Assembly (NCBI RefSeq): GCF_028283705.1
Contig: NZ_JAPWKD010000008.1
Span: forward strand, 1 to 64,000
Source: Pantoea sp.
GTDB taxonomy: Bacteria > Pseudomonadota > Gammaproteobacteria > Enterobacterales > Enterobacteriaceae
Length of the DNA: 64,000 nt
Direction: 5' to 3'
Shown: piece by piece, positions 47,995 to 56,722 of the stretch
Position numbering within the stretch: position 1 is the first letter of the stretch
Layout: every line of letters starts with the position of its first letter
Program-made: the position numbers and the translations under genes
The notes under the pieces: model-generated
The model's database searches: none
Told to the model about the DNA's origin: nothing
What the model saw: the letters and a program-made list of their open reading frames with translations, nothing else

Positions 47995-48958
47995 CCTGTG
48001 CATCCTGGTTGCGGCCCGGATGGGCGTTAACATTGACCGGCCTGGCCCAGAAGCGTCGCAGCCACTCGGCATAACCTGCCGCACGGAAACCCTGGTTACG
48101 CTGGAAGTAGCCATCCCGGTGCAGCAGGTAAACCCGACGCAGGCCATACCACGGCAGGCCAGGCAGATCGTGATGTACTGAATGATAGTTGAGGTTAAGA
48201 AACAGCAAACGCCACGGCAGTGCAGCTTCGTTATTTACCGAGCGGGCCAGCGGTTCCTCTTCAGCCCGATGTTCATAAAAGGATCGGACTTTGGTCAGTG
48301 CCAGCGCCGGGTAGCTGACAGCCAGCACAAACCACAGCGGCGAAAAGCCCTGCTGTGCCAGCCAGGTAAACAGCCCAGCCAGCAGGCCAAGGTGAATGAT
48401 CCACATGGTGATAGCTCGCCCATCGCGCTGGTGGAAAGCGTTCAGCATGGCATGCAGGGTGGCCAGAATATCCAGCAGCGGCCCGAGCAGCAGACGCCCG
48501 GGGAAGGTATTACGCAGATGAATGATCCGGCGCTGCCACGGCTGGAGCCGCGCCCAATGTTGTGGTGTCAGGTAATAGCTTTCAGGGTCATCCTGTGGAT
48601 CGGTCAGGGTATGGTTGTGATGATGTGCCAGATGCGAATCACGATATAACCCATACGGATACCACACCGCCAGCGGCAGGGTACCAAACAGCTGGTTAAG
48701 GCGTGGCCAGCGCGTGGGGTGGCCATGGATCAGCTCATGCTGCAACGACATATACCAGGTGGTGAAGATAATCAGCAGCAGGGTGGTGGGTAACAGCCCC
48801 AGCCGTTGTCCATACCACAAGGTGCCAAACCAGCCGCTATAGACCACCAGGATCAGCAGCCAGGTTGGCAACTCACTGCGCCACAGCCAGCTGCGCTTCA
48901 ATTGATAAATCTGTTCACGCTGTTGCGCGCTGATATAGGCGGAGGAACCCTGAGTCAT
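47987..48958 (-). CDS. Membrane fatty acid desaturase
   Basis: A 323-residue integral membrane di-iron desaturase with the three His boxes HELIHGH, HLAHHHNH and HSVHHD, and hydrophobic segments around them. It would introduce a double bond or hydroxyl into a lipid acyl chain or carotenoid-like lipid. It is the first gene of a pair with the PhnD-like gene, an unusual combination. Substrate cannot be predicted. Confidence 0.85.
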   Translation of the reverse strand: MTQGSSAYISAQQREQIYQLKRSWLWRSELPTWLLILVVYSGWFGTLWYGQRLGLLPTTLLLIIFTTWYMSLQHELIHGHPTRWPRLNQLFGTLPLAVWYPYGLYRDSHLAHHHNHTLTDPQDDPESYYLTPQHWARLQPWQRRIIHLRNTFPGRLLLGPLLDILATLHAMLNAFHQRDGRAITMWIIHLGLLAGLFTWLAQQGFSPLWFVLAVSYPALALTKVRSFYEHRAEEEPLARSVNNEAALPWRLLFLNLNYHSVHHDLPGLPWYGLRRVYLLHRDGYFQRNQGFRAAGYAEWLRRFWARPVNVNAHPGRNQDAQDD

Positions 48959-49175
48959 GATGGCGGCGTAGTCCTGCTGTGTAATCTCTCCGCCAGACGA
49001 TGCGGCAAGGTCAAAAAAAAGACAAAGACCTTAATTTTCTTACTTATGTCGAAAAACTTGATGAAGCGGATGAAAACTATTGGCTATCAGTACGCACCGG
49101 TCTGACGTAACCTTTCAGCATCGAAACTGACTTGACTTAGCCGGGGCGTAACCCGCCCACGAGGAGAATATTTCC

Positions 49176-50198
49176 ATGAAAAAGATTGGCTTCTTATCCT
49201 TTGGTCACTGGACCCCATCATCGCAGTCCGCCACCCGTTCCGCGCAGGATGTACTGCTGCAATCCATTGATCTGGCCGTGGCTGCTGAAGAGTTAGGAGC
49301 CGACGGCGCTTATTACCGTGTGCACCACTTTGCCCGTCAGCTGAGTTCGCCATTCCCGCTGCTGGCTGCGGTGGGGGCGCGTACCAAAAAGATCGAGATT
49401 GGTACTGGCGTGATTGATATGCGTTATGAAAACCCGATGTATATGGCGGAAGACGCCGGTGCAGCGGACCTGATTTCTAATGGTCGTCTGCAATTGGGTA
49501 TCAGCCGTGGTTCGCCGGAGCAGGTGGTCGAAGGTTATCGCTACTTTGGTTATAACCCGAAGGAAGGCGAAAGCGATGCGGATATGGGCCGTCGCCACAC
49601 CGAGGAGTTTCTTGAGGTGTTGCGTGGAGAAGGTTTTGCCAAACCTAATCCGCAACCGATGTTCCCGAATCCACCGGGCCTGCTGCGTCTGGAGCCGTTC
49701 TCAGAAGGGCTACGTGAGCGTATCTGGTGGGGTTCTGGCTCCAATGCGACGGCCATCTGGGCGGCGCAGCAGGGGATGAACCTGCAAAGTTCTACATTGA
49801 AAGATGATGAAACCGGCGAGCCGTTCCACATCCAGCAGGCCAAACAGATTCGTGCTTACCGTGAAGCCTGGCAGGCGGCGGGGCATCAGCATACGCCACG
49901 CGTTTCCGTCAGCCGCAGCATTTTTGCGCTGACCAACGATATTGATCGTGCTTATTTCGGTCGCAGCGGTCAGGAACAGGATTCAGTCGGTTTCCTCGAT
50001 GAGAAAACCCGTGCCATCTTCGGTCGCAGCTATGCGGCGGAACCGGAACAGCTGATCAAACAGCTGGCGCAGGATGAGGCGATTGCTGAAGCCGATACCC
50101 TGCTGCTGACCATTCCGAACCAGCTGGGTGTGGATTACTGTGCCCATGTGATGGAAGCGATTCTGACCCACGTTGCACCGGAGCTGGGCTGGCGTTAA
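49176..50198 (+). CDS. LLM-class flavin-dependent oxidoreductase
   Basis: A 340-residue luciferase-like monooxygenase: KIGFLSFGHWTPS, DGAYYRVHHFARQLSSPFPL, GTGVIDMRYENPMYMAEDAG and LQLGISRGSPEQVVEGYRYF. Uses reduced FMN. GAGGAG precedes the ATG. A terminator follows at 50234. Substrate unknown. Confidence 0.87.
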   Translation: MKKIGFLSFGHWTPSSQSATRSAQDVLLQSIDLAVAAEELGADGAYYRVHHFARQLSSPFPLLAAVGARTKKIEIGTGVIDMRYENPMYMAEDAGAADLISNGRLQLGISRGSPEQVVEGYRYFGYNPKEGESDADMGRRHTEEFLEVLRGEGFAKPNPQPMFPNPPGLLRLEPFSEGLRERIWWGSGSNATAIWAAQQGMNLQSSTLKDDETGEPFHIQQAKQIRAYREAWQAAGHQHTPRVSVSRSIFALTNDIDRAYFGRSGQEQDSVGFLDEKTRAIFGRSYAAEPEQLIKQLAQDEAIAEADTLLLTIPNQLGVDYCAHVMEAILTHVAPELGWR

Positions 50199-50209
50199 TT
50201 CAGGTAACA

Positions 50210-50225
50210 GCGCGATTTATCGCGC
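50210..50225. repeat. Truncated REP-like palindrome
   Basis: GCGCGATTTATCGCGC, the core of the unit at 40052 and 53541, lacking the outer GTAGCG/CGCTAC arms. Confidence 0.7.
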
Positions 50226-50233
50226 ACCCTGTA

Positions 50234-50260
50234 GGGAGGCCCCTGTGCCTCCCATTTTTT
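50234..50260 (+). terminator. Rho-independent terminator of the LLM gene
   Basis: GGGAGGC (50234-50240) pairs with GCCTCCC (50247-50253), then ATTTTTT. It lies between convergent genes. Confidence 0.9.
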
Positions 50261-50870
50261 ATTCTGGCGGAAATTGTGCAAACAACGCTGTCTCTTCCAT
50301 TTGCTGCACCACCTGTTGCAGCTGCGGGTATTCCTCCGCGGGTACCACCTGCGGAATGATCGACTGAATAAATCCCCATATCACTGCGCTGCTGATCGCC
50401 ACCTGATCCGGTTGTTGCGGGTTGATATCACGATCCGCCAGCAAGCACTCCCAGCCTTCACACGCCGCCAGTAACTGCTGTGTCACACGGTCAATCCAGG
50501 GCTGATGTTGTTTCTCCTCAGGGCGCAGGCTACGTTCGTAATGGTACTGCACTGCTTTATCGCTGGCAGCCAGCGCCAGACCAAGAATCTGCGTATCTTT
50601 TGCCAGTGCTGCCGCGTCAGTGGGCAGTAGCTTACGTGACGCATCAGCAAGCGCTTCGAGATAATTCAGAATCAGCGATGAATCCATCAGCGTGCTGCCG
50701 TCTTCCAGCAGGAGGGTGGGGGCTTTCACCACCCCATTCAGTTGGGCAAACTGATCAAAATGGCGAAACACCGATAATGACTGATGTTCAAACGCCATAC
50801 CGTAGTGGGCGAGCGATATCGCCACACGACGCACATAAGGGGAATCCAGCATACCAATCAGTTTCATCAT
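50259..50870 (-). CDS. Glutathione S-transferase family protein
   Basis: A 203-residue GST: thioredoxin-like N-terminal domain with MLDSPYVRRVAISLAHYGM, VVKAPTLLLEDGSTLMDSSL (cis-Pro and glutathione gamma-Glu site) and an all-helical C-terminal domain. AAGGAG precedes two adjacent ATG codons (50870, 50867). Divergent from a LysR gene at 51014, which may control it. Confidence 0.88.
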   Translation of the reverse strand: MMKLIGMLDSPYVRRVAISLAHYGMAFEHQSLSVFRHFDQFAQLNGVVKAPTLLLEDGSTLMDSSLILNYLEALADASRKLLPTDAAALAKDTQILGLALAASDKAVQYHYERSLRPEEKQHQPWIDRVTQQLLAACEGWECLLADRDINPQQPDQVAISSAVIWGFIQSIIPQVVPAEEYPQLQQVVQQMEETALFAQFPPE

Positions 50871-51013
50871 GACTCCTTGTTAATCCACGGTTTCTTTGCT
50901 CAGACAGTAACCCAGCTACCGCTGCTCAGCCAGCGACGCTTTCTAAGGATTTCTGTTAGTAAAACTAACGCTTAATATGGCAGGCTAAGGCTTTCTTCTA
51001 TGGCGGAGTTTGT

Positions 51014-51904
51014 ATGGCTGATTTTCCCCCGGTTGCCGGTCTGCGCAGTTTTGAGGCGGTAGCGAGGCTCGGCAGTGTCACCCTGGCAGCTAAAGAGTTG
51101 CACGTTACCCATTCGGCGATCAGTCAGCAGATTAAAGCGTTAGAAGATCTGTTAGGGGTACGATTATTTACCCGCCAGGTACGAGGCGTACAGATTAACG
51201 AGGAAGGACGGCTCTATGCGATGCAGATCCGTGAAGCGCTGGCATGTATCGCTGATGCTACGCGCCAGGTACAGGTAAAACCCCGTCGGGCAGAACTGAC
51301 GCTAGCCGCGGTGCCTTCTTTCGCAAGCCACTGGCTGATGCCGCGCCTGCCGCGTTTTCGCCAACGTTATCCCCATATCCATTTGCGTTTACAGGCCAGC
51401 CTGAGTGTGAACGATATGCAGCAGGCGACCACCGATATTGCCATTCGTATGGGGAAAGGGGATTGGGCGGGGGTTAACAGTCAGTTGCTGTTTGCCGACA
51501 GTCTGGTTGTGGTGGCGGCCCCGAATTTTAATGGCGGCGATTTGCCGCAAACGCCGCAACAAATCGCCGCCAGCGAATTGCTGTTTACGCTGGAATCCTG
51601 GGATAACTGGTGCCAGGCGGCAGGACTGAGTCAGCCGATTGTGCCGGATGGCCTGGTGATCAACGATTCCAACCTGATTTTACAGGCGGTACGCCTCGGA
51701 CAGGGCATTGCACTTGAGCGGCGTTCACTGGTGCAGGATGCACTGGATCGCGGGGAACTGGTGCAGCTAACCTCGTTTAGCGTGGAATACCCGTGGCCGT
51801 ACTGGCTGGTGACGCGCAGGGAAAGTGACAAGCGCCAGGAAGAGGCGGCGTTTATTACGTGGTTAACGGAGGAAGCGATGCAGTGGCAGGCCATGCAGAA
51901 CTGA
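51014..51904 (+). CDS. LysR-family transcriptional regulator (GcvA-like)
   Basis: A 296-residue regulator; HTH segment LRSFEAVARLGSVTLAAKEL, then HVTHSAISQQIKALEDLLGV is GcvA-like, followed by a LysR effector domain (ELTLAAVPSFASHWLMPRLP; DIAIRMGKGDW). 143 bp separate it from the divergent GST gene. Its own target beyond that gene is unknown; it is not linked to gcv genes here. Confidence 0.87.
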   Translation: MADFPPVAGLRSFEAVARLGSVTLAAKELHVTHSAISQQIKALEDLLGVRLFTRQVRGVQINEEGRLYAMQIREALACIADATRQVQVKPRRAELTLAAVPSFASHWLMPRLPRFRQRYPHIHLRLQASLSVNDMQQATTDIAIRMGKGDWAGVNSQLLFADSLVVVAAPNFNGGDLPQTPQQIAASELLFTLESWDNWCQAAGLSQPIVPDGLVINDSNLILQAVRLGQGIALERRSLVQDALDRGELVQLTSFSVEYPWPYWLVTRRESDKRQEEAAFITWLTEEAMQWQAMQN

Positions 51905-51942
51905 TGTTTTGACGTTGGCAGATTGCTGGCGTTGCTACAGGC

Positions 51943-51970
51943 AAAAAAAAAAGCAGCCTTTTCAGGCTGC
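51943..51970 (-). terminator. Terminator of tRNA-Asn
   Basis: On the minus strand GCAGCC-TGAAAA-GGCTGC followed by about ten T (51943-51952). It lies 14 bp downstream of the tRNA. Confidence 0.93.
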
Positions 51971-51983
51971 TCTTCTTCGAATT

Positions 51984-52059
51984 TGGCTCCTCTGACTGGA
52001 CTCGAACCAGTGACATACGGATTAACAGTCCGCCGTTCTACCGACTGAACTACAGAGGA
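51984..52059 (-). tRNA. tRNA-Asn (anticodon GTT)
   Basis: A 76-nt tRNA including encoded CCA. Acceptor TCCTCTG pairs with CAGAGGA, D-arm AGTTCAGTCGGTAGAACG, anticodon GTT (52024-52026) in the CTGTTAATCC loop, T-loop GGTTCGAGTCC. All arms fold. No integrase or attachment-site duplicate is visible next to it. Confidence 0.98.
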
Positions 52060-52403
52060 ATCGTTTGAACGGGGCGCATAGTAACGAGCAGGCAGCGGCT
52101 TGTCAAAGCCCTTTTTCACAAATTGTTCTGACTGCTGAATAAAGCATCAGGCTGAACAGCGTGAAACCAGATATCAACAAAATGACCTGGGAAAATAATG
52201 AAATGTAAAATTCATCCCAATACTAAATGGGAACAATAGATTGTGATGCTTATCACTAACCATATGAAAAATTACATTCTATTTTGTCGATTTTGTCAGG
52301 CCGATCGCATGCATGATCACAGATATTTCATTTCACCATTGTAGATGCACAAGGTGAAATTTATATTCCGGATCACTTCTTCTGTGAACCCAGGATGTGC
52401 GCT
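52060..52403. promoter_or_regulatory. Upstream region of the Gfo/Idh gene with a CRP-like site
   Basis: About 340 bp without a gene. TGTGA (52242-52246), six bases, TCACT (52253-52257) matches the CRP consensus TGTGA-N6-TCACA at nine of ten positions, about 150 bp before the oxidoreductase gene. It suggests catabolite control. Confidence 0.65.
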
Positions 52404-53525
52404 ATGAACAAAGTCAGAATCGGTATGATTGGCAGTGGCTACATTGGACGTTGCCATGCAATTGCCTATGCACAGGCACCCACGGTTTTTGCGCTGAAAG
52501 GTGAAATCGTGCGAGAGATGCTGGCGGAGGTCAATCCGGAGCTGGCAGCAAAACAGGCGGCAACCTTTGGTTTTGCCCGTTCCACCGGCGACTGGCGTGA
52601 GCTGGTGCGCGATCCCGCCATTGATGTGGTTGATATCTGCGCCCCCAATTTCCTGCATAAGGAGATGGCGCTGGAAGCGATTCGCCATGGTAAACATGTT
52701 TATTCAGAAAAACCGTTATCTCTCTCGGTTGCCGATGCGGAAGAGATGGTGCAGGCCGCCCGGCAGGCAGGTGTCAAAACCCTGGTGGGCTTCAACTACA
52801 TGAAAAATCCGACCAGCCAGCTGGCGCGTGAAATCATTACCCGGGGGGAAATTGGTGAGGTGGTGCATTTTTATGGCACCCACAATGAAGATTATCTGGC
52901 GAAGCCGGAAACGCCACTGGACTGGCACTGCCAGAAAGCGCTGGCCGGACTGGGCGCGCTGGGTGACCTTGCAGCGCATATCGTCAATATGGCGCACTAT
53001 CTGGTGGGCGATATTGCCGAAGTCAGTGGCGACATGATGACGGTCATCAAACAGCGTCCCGATCCGAAAGACCTGACTCGTCTGTTGCCAGTAGAAAATG
53101 AAGACCAGGCCAGTGCGTTGCTGCGATTCAAAAACGGCGCGCATGGGGTGTTTGAAACCTCGCGCATCGCCTGCGGTAGCAAAATGGGACTGACCTACGT
53201 GGTAACCGGCACCAAAGGCACGCTGCGTTATACCCAGGAGCGTATGGCGGAGCTGGAACTTTATCTCCACGATGACCCGGCAGGTCGGCAGGGATTTAAA
53301 ACCATTCTCACCGGGCCCGCTCACCCGGATTACGCCAACTTCTGCGTTTCTGCCGGACATGGCATTGGTTTCAACGATCAGAAAACCGTGGAAATTCGTG
53401 ACCTGATTAATGGCATCGCGGCAGACGATCGCATGTGGCCTGATTTTGCCGAAGGATTACAGGTGCAAAAGGTGCTGGAAGCAGTGGCGCTGTCGGCAGT
53501 GGAACGACGCTGGATGACGGTGTAA
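52404..53525 (+). CDS. Gfo/Idh/MocA-family oxidoreductase
   Basis: A 373-residue NAD(P)-dependent sugar/cyclitol dehydrogenase: RIGMIGSGYIGRCHAIAYA (GxGxxG), SEKPLSLSVADAEEMV (EKP motif), GFNYMKNPTSQLAREII and a catalytic DLAAHIVNMAHYLVG (Asp-xxx-His). ATG 52404 with AGGATG upstream is preferred to 52395. A likely CRP site lies upstream. It probably oxidises a sugar or inositol. Confidence 0.87.
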   Translation: MNKVRIGMIGSGYIGRCHAIAYAQAPTVFALKGEIVREMLAEVNPELAAKQAATFGFARSTGDWRELVRDPAIDVVDICAPNFLHKEMALEAIRHGKHVYSEKPLSLSVADAEEMVQAARQAGVKTLVGFNYMKNPTSQLAREIITRGEIGEVVHFYGTHNEDYLAKPETPLDWHCQKALAGLGALGDLAAHIVNMAHYLVGDIAEVSGDMMTVIKQRPDPKDLTRLLPVENEDQASALLRFKNGAHGVFETSRIACGSKMGLTYVVTGTKGTLRYTQERMAELELYLHDDPAGRQGFKTILTGPAHPDYANFCVSAGHGIGFNDQKTVEIRDLINGIAADDRMWPDFAEGLQVQKVLEAVALSAVERRWMTV

Positions 53526-53540
53526 CCCTGGAACGTTAAT

Positions 53541-53570
53541 CGTAGCGGCGCGATTTATCGCGCCGCTACG
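53541..53570. repeat. REP-like 30-bp perfect palindrome
   Basis: Identical to the element at 40052-40081 (CGTAGCGGCGCGAT, TT, ATCGCGCCGCTACG). It lies between convergent genes. Confidence 0.9.
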
Positions 53571-53588
53571 ATCTGAGCAGTTCTGTGG

Positions 53589-54416
53589 TCACTCTGCTGA
53601 CATCTGCCACCACAACTTATCCAGTGCATAATACCGGTCGCGTTCCATCTCAGGCTGATACAAATCACGCTTCCAGGGTTTCGTCAGAATGTAGTGCAGG
53701 TTTTTCACCTCTTCAGACTGCCACATCTGCGGATGCTGAAAAGGTAAGGTTTTCAGCGCATTGTAGATATAGGACAGTGGCAGCCAGCGCCCGGCAAAAA
53801 CCTCATTGAGTAAATCCTGCTCGGAGAAAGGATAACGGCGCAGATCGTCAATCGCGGCGATTTTATCCTGCAACTGCTGAAAAACTGCCATATCGGGCTT
53901 CAGTACCAGAAATCCGCCGTTGAGATAACGATCCAGCTCTGGCGGGGGCTGCTGGTGGCGCTCCTGCCAGGTATAGTGACAATTCTCCGGCTGCCAGCTG
54001 GCAGGGTAACTGGCAATCTGATTCGGGTTACAGCGGCAGGCATGGCAGGCGGCGAGGGCGTAATCACCCAGATCAAGGGTGAAAAGCTCGTCCATATTGC
54101 GAAGTACCAGCATATCGGCGTCGAGAAAAACCACGCGTTCACAGCCGGTGAGCTCCCAGGCGCGCAGTTTGCTCCACACCTCACCAAACTGCGCTGAAGC
54201 GTAGTGTTGATCCAAATCGGCACGGGGTGTCAGCGGCGTCACGGGGTGGAGCACGCAACCATCAGTCTGCAACGCTTCACGCGTGGCGACATCAATGGCA
54301 TTGGTCACCATTACAATCAGTGGCCATTGGGTTGCGCTTTTTTGTAGCGAACGATGCAAAGCTCTCACCCCGACCAGGTAATCGGGTTGTGTTAATAAAG
54401 TGACCCAGGCAAACAT
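53589..54416 (-). CDS. GT8-family glycosyltransferase (glycogenin/galactinol synthase-like)
   Basis: A 275-residue retaining glycosyltransferase: FAWVTLLTQPDYLVGVRALH, VWSKLRAWELTGCERVVFLD then ADMLVLRNMDELF (DAD metal motif), YLNGGFLVLKP and the C-terminal HYILTKPWK. These features are those of glycogenin and plant galactinol synthase-type enzymes. GAGAGG precedes the ATG. It lies 18 bp after the ALO gene on the same strand, so they are probably co-expressed. Acceptor unknown. Confidence 0.85.
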   Translation of the reverse strand: MFAWVTLLTQPDYLVGVRALHRSLQKSATQWPLIVMVTNAIDVATREALQTDGCVLHPVTPLTPRADLDQHYASAQFGEVWSKLRAWELTGCERVVFLDADMLVLRNMDELFTLDLGDYALAACHACRCNPNQIASYPASWQPENCHYTWQERHQQPPPELDRYLNGGFLVLKPDMAVFQQLQDKIAAIDDLRRYPFSEQDLLNEVFAGRWLPLSYIYNALKTLPFQHPQMWQSEEVKNLHYILTKPWKRDLYQPEMERDRYYALDKLWWQMSAE

Positions 54417-54434
54417 ACTTTCCTCTCGTCAGGC

Positions 54435-55814
54435 TTAATCGAAAAGGGCGGTAACGTAGTCATTGCTGAAACGGCGATACGGATCGAGCTGCTGGCGCAC
54501 GGCGCGAAAAGCATCCCACTGCGGATAAATATCACGCCAGTGATAGCGTCGGGCATCGTAATATTTGCCCCAGTGTGGGCGTCCCCCCTCGGCTGCCAGC
54601 AATTTTTCCACTTCAGTGAGAAAGTGCAGCCCATCCTGCGATAACGAACCATCATCGGCGTAATACACCACAAAGCCGAAAAAACAGGTGGCTTGCTGCC
54701 AGGCCGGACTCAGCCAGGCTGAAGAGGGGCCGGTGCAGCGCAGAATGATCGGGTAATGCATATGGGGATGATTGGCCGCATACCAGGCTTTGATTTTGCT
54801 GATTATTTGCGGAGTCTTGTCCAGCGGGACACCAATCTCAACATTAATTTGTGGCACCGCAATGCCGCGACAAAATAGCTGGTAAATATCGCCGCTAATA
54901 TCGGTGAAGTCACGAAAACGCGTGACCGTGCGGAATTGTTTGCCGCCTTTGCCCTGGATCTGCGTATCCCGATGCATCTGCGCCAGCGTTTGATCGATAG
55001 TGTCATTCAGGCTGCTGTTGGTTTCTTCGCCATGCTCAATCACTTCACGCTGACTGGCGTAATAACGTTGCTTGTCCTGCTCACTGGCCTCTTCGGCATT
55101 CCAGACATGTATCAGATTGTCATCAACAAACCACCAGGCTTTGCTCAATTCGTATTGCTGGTTCCAGTTCAGCAAATCCTGTTCAAGGTTATCTGCGGAC
55201 ACGGCATTCTTGTGGCAGGTAAACAGGCGAAAAGGCTGGGTACGCAGCGTGACGGCGGTAACAATGCCCAGTGACCCGAGCGCGACCTGGGCGGCAGGGA
55301 AATCGGCATCGTCGCGGGTAAATTCCCGCAGGCTGCCATCGGCCAGCACCATACGGATCCGGAGCGCTTCGTCTGCCAGTGAACTCTGATCCAATCCCTG
55401 GCCGTGGGTACCGGTGGACATGGCGCCAGCCAGTGTTTGTACCGCAATCACGCCCGGAGATGAAGCCAGCATCAGGTTCATGGCAGTGAGCGTGGCATAG
55501 ACCTGCTCCAGCCGGGTGCCCGCCCCAAAGGTGACGCTGACCTCATCGCTGGCGATCACCCCTTGTAACGCGCTGAGATCCAGCAACACATCCTGCTCAC
55601 CGACCCGCAGCATTCGTCCGGGTGACAGACGGCTCCCCAGTACGCGCACTTTGCCCTGCGAATGGCGCAAAATATGCTGCAGTTCGGCTTCATTCTGTGG
55701 TCGCAGTAACTGGCTGCGCTGGCCGACGACGGCATTTTGCGCCCAGTTCCATAGGGCAGTGGCATGATCGATGCTGGCGGTGTGACGTAATGGATAAAGG
55801 TGGGAATCTTTCAC
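54435..55814 (-). CDS. FAD-linked aldonolactone oxidase (D-arabinono-1,4-lactone oxidase family)
   Basis: A 459-residue VAO-type flavoprotein: FAD-binding PP-loop region (VRVLGSRLSPGRMLRVGEQD, AGAMSTGTHGQGLDQSS) and the ALO C-terminal domain with HWGKYYDARRY. Members oxidise aldonolactones such as gulono- or arabinono-lactone to ascorbate-like products. Start is GTG 55814 with AAGGA 8 nt before it; that Shine-Dalgarno is in a long hairpin (55824-55895). GT8 follows at 18 bp. Confidence 0.85.
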   Translation of the reverse strand: MKDSHLYPLRHTASIDHATALWNWAQNAVVGQRSQLLRPQNEAELQHILRHSQGKVRVLGSRLSPGRMLRVGEQDVLLDLSALQGVIASDEVSVTFGAGTRLEQVYATLTAMNLMLASSPGVIAVQTLAGAMSTGTHGQGLDQSSLADEALRIRMVLADGSLREFTRDDADFPAAQVALGSLGIVTAVTLRTQPFRLFTCHKNAVSADNLEQDLLNWNQQYELSKAWWFVDDNLIHVWNAEEASEQDKQRYYASQREVIEHGEETNSSLNDTIDQTLAQMHRDTQIQGKGGKQFRTVTRFRDFTDISGDIYQLFCRGIAVPQINVEIGVPLDKTPQIISKIKAWYAANHPHMHYPIILRCTGPSSAWLSPAWQQATCFFGFVVYYADDGSLSQDGLHFLTEVEKLLAAEGGRPHWGKYYDARRYHWRDIYPQWDAFRAVRQQLDPYRRFSNDYVTALFD

Positions 55815-55823
55815 TACGGCGTT

Positions 55824-55895
55824 CCTTAGTCTGAGGTCTGTGACGGTCCCATTTCACTAAAGCGTAGACCATCACAGCGCAGCCGCAGACTAAGG
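55824..55895 (-). promoter_or_regulatory. Hairpin linking the TetR stop codon to the ALO ribosome-binding site
   Basis: On the minus strand CCTTAGTCTG (55886-55895, containing the TetR TAG stop) pairs perfectly with CAGACTAAGG (55824-55833, containing the AAGG Shine-Dalgarno). A second stem, CTGTGATGGTC with GACCGTCACAG (one G-U), lies inside. The RBS would be occluded unless a ribosome ends TetR translation there. No T-run, so terminator is unlikely. Confidence 0.65.
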
Positions 55896-56528
55896 GGCTT
55901 TACGGATATAGCGCAGCGTGGCGGTGACGGCCAGCTGCCGGTTGCGGTGGATACTCTCCTCTTCACTCTTATCCGGGCTAAACAGCGCGTTAAAGGTGTA
56001 GCGGTTCGAGACATGATGTACGCAGATACTGCTGATCAGGCGATGCACATCGATGGTATTCACATCGGTGATAAAGATGCCCTGCTGTTGCCCGCGCAAC
56101 AAAATATCATCGAGCAAATCAAGGGCGCTCTTGTTCAGCGCTTTTATCCGTTCCGACTGGGTGATGTAGCGACCACGTAACAGGTTTTCGGTGCAGACCA
56201 GTCGCATAAAATCGGGGTGGGAGACGTGGTAATCAAAGCTGGCTTCGACCAGTTTGATCATCGCTTCTTCCGGAGCCATCGCCGCCAGATTCAGCCCGGT
56301 TTCATGCTGACGAATTGCCTGATAAACCTGCTCCAGCACTTCGATATATAGCTTTTCTTTATTACCAAAGTGGTACACCACCATACGTTTGGTGGTCTGA
56401 GCGTGCTCGGCAATCTGCTCCAGCCGTGCACCCTGCATACCGAACTCGGCAAAGGTTTTCAGTGCGCCAGCGAGGATGCGTTTTTTTAGCCCTTCAGGGT
56501 CATTCTTACGTTTGGTGGTATCCGACAT
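55890..56528 (-). CDS. TetR/AcrR-family regulator
   Basis: A 212-residue regulator with N-terminal HTH (TFAEFGMQGARLEQIAEHAQ, TTKRMVVYHFGNKEKLYIEV) and a TetR_C-type ligand domain. ATG 56528 gives a normal start; codons to 56585 are in the promoter region. It precedes the ALO-GT8 genes on the same strand and is divergent from the MetN-like gene. A 12-bp palindrome at 56576 is a candidate operator. Confidence 0.87.
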   Translation of the reverse strand: MSDTTKRKNDPEGLKKRILAGALKTFAEFGMQGARLEQIAEHAQTTKRMVVYHFGNKEKLYIEVLEQVYQAIRQHETGLNLAAMAPEEAMIKLVEASFDYHVSHPDFMRLVCTENLLRGRYITQSERIKALNKSALDLLDDILLRGQQQGIFITDVNTIDVHRLISSICVHHVSNRYTFNALFSPDKSEEESIHRNRQLAVTATLRYIRKAP

Positions 56529-56575
56529 AGTGCTCAGTAACAAGGTACAAAAAGAGGATGTTAGCACAGCATAAC

Positions 56576-56587
56576 GCGTGATCACGC
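56576..56587. promoter_or_regulatory. 12-bp perfect palindrome, candidate TetR operator
   Basis: GCGTGATCACGC lies 48 bp upstream of the TetR start and 136 bp upstream of the metN-like start, between divergent genes. Position and symmetry fit a TetR dimer site. Confidence 0.45.
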
Positions 56588-56722
56588 AGTGGCTGTGCGC
56601 TTTATATGCATTTTGTGAATAACAATGCTGAAATCGAGATTAAGTGATAATAACGCGCTGCGTATACTGCGCTGATTCCCGGCCCGTTAACCGGGCAGTG
56701 CTCAGCCGATGCAGGATGACCC

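Noticed and set aside
51900..52140. Prophage or genomic island at tRNA-Asn
   Set aside because: No integrase, no duplicated tRNA 3' end and ordinary genes on both sides.
55824..55895. Intrinsic terminator after the TetR gene
   Set aside because: The stem is long, but no T-run follows on the minus strand and the arm contains the next gene's Shine-Dalgarno.
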